Source: Anaerolineales bacterium (GTDB lineage: Bacteria; Chloroflexota; Anaerolineae; Anaerolineales; Villigracilaceae). From it: a stretch of DNA of 13,904 nt. Below are positions 13,454 to 13,904 of the stretch, one piece after another. The stretch covers positions 1-13,904 of the forward strand of contig JANWWB010000110.1 of the NCBI GenBank assembly GCA_025056515.1. Reading direction: 5' to 3'. Position 1 is the first letter of the stretch. Every line of letters starts with the position of its first letter. Under the pieces are notes generated by a model, which had not been told where the DNA came from, ran no database searches, and saw nothing but the letters and a program-made list of their open reading frames with translations. A program made the translations under genes and the position numbers.

Positions 13454-13904
13454 CTATTCTCGGGTAAATTTATCACTGGCCATATCCAGGGTTTGTACTT
13501 CTTCCTCAGTCAATCGCCAACCGAGCGCACCGGCGTTCTGGGCGGCTTGTATTTCGTTCTTTGCACCTGGAATAGGGAGAGCGCCTTTGCAAAGAATCCA
13601 GTTCAGAGCAACTTGGGCTGGGGTCTTCCCACCATGGTTTTGGCCGATCTCGCGCATCAGGTTAATCAACTCCTGTAGGCGAAGGAGATCTTCGCGCGAA
13701 GTCCCGCCGCGCAAAGCAGGTGGTGGGTTTTCAGGCGAATATTTGCCGGTAAGGAGTCCTTTTGCCAGCGGGCTGTAAGCAATGACGCGCACGCCCAGCT
13801 CTTTGCAGCGCGTCAAGAGGCCGTTCTTCTCAATGCTTCGGTTCAGCAGATGATATTCCACCTGGTTCGAAGCGAGCGGAATGTTGTATTTCGTTAGCAC
13901 AGTA
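13454..13904 (-). CDS. Aldo/keto reductase, C-terminal part (5' end beyond window)
   Basis: About 150 residues of an NAD(P)H-dependent aldo/keto reductase are visible, from a reading frame open to the window edge down to TAG at 13456-13454. Blocks typical of the second half of the TIM barrel are present: ASNQVEYHLLNRS, GVRVIAYSPLAKGLLTGKY, TPAQVALNWIL, and the cofactor-binding IPGAKNEIQAAQNAGALGW near the C-terminus, followed by LTEEEVQTLD. The catalytic Tyr/Lys/His region lies outside the window. The substrate cannot be told; such enzymes reduce aldehydes or ketones in the cytoplasm. A GTG at 13900 is in frame but internal to the conserved barrel, so it is not the true start. It converges on the spermidine synthase-like gene, with no clear terminator between them. 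Confidence 0.92.
   Translation of the reverse strand, partial: TVLTKYNIPLASNQVEYHLLNRSIEKNGLLTRCKELGVRVIAYSPLAKGLLTGKYSPENPPPALRGGTSREDLLRLQELINLMREIGQNHGGKTPAQVALNWILCKGALPIPGAKNEIQAAQNAGALGWRLTEEEVQTLDMASDKFTRE

Noticed and set aside
13898..13900. GTG as the start of the aldo/keto reductase.
   Set aside because: It lies inside the conserved barrel and the frame stays open to the window edge, so the gene continues beyond.

Overview
The window looks like a chromosomal segment of a Chloroflexota bacterium, most plausibly of the class Anaerolineae. This assignment is an inference from gene content and moderate GC content. No rRNA or tRNA gene is present to confirm it. Genes are tightly packed, with few and short intergenic gaps. 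No CRISPR array, insertion sequence, prophage gene or RNA gene could be recognised.

Layout from left to right: (1) 1-1744, plus strand: the 3' end of a gene resembling glucose-1-phosphate adenylyltransferase (glgC) overlaps the start of malQ (4-alpha-glucanotransferase). This is a glycogen/maltodextrin pair, closed by a strong hairpin terminator. (2) 3482-1784, minus strand: a two-gene unit with yedF-like first and ssnA second, both families tied to selenium metabolism. (3) 3483-3789: a 307-base divergent intergenic region with promoters and repeat fragments. (4) 3790-8888, plus strand: a polyphosphate operon, ppx/gppA-like phosphatase with HD domain, CHAD protein, SixA-type phosphohistidine phosphatase, and polyphosphate kinase 1. 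Spacings are +15, -4 and +12 bases. (5) 11111-8898, minus strand: a membrane-anchored GH31 glycosidase that resembles the YihQ clade but has altered active-site residues. It ends in its own terminator, which overlaps the ppk1 stop codon. (6) 11191-13278, plus strand: a large multi-spanning membrane protein with a C-terminal spermidine synthase-like domain, divergent from the GH31 gene. (7) 13279-13453: a convergent gap with a degenerate copy of a REP-like dispersed repeat. (8) 13904-13454, minus strand: the C-terminal part of an aldo/keto reductase, cut by the window edge.

Functionally the window places carbon storage (ADP-glucose synthesis, glucan rearrangement) near phosphate storage (polyP synthesis, degradation, granule binding). 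The most interesting points are the SixA phosphohistidine phosphatase embedded between CHAD and PPK1, the GH31 protein with apparent Asp-to-Glu changes at conserved carboxylates, the stand-alone yedF-ssnA unit, and a triple half-site palindrome in the GH31/spermidine synthase-like divergent promoter region. I see no obviously new multi-gene system. These are unusual variants and arrangements of known families.
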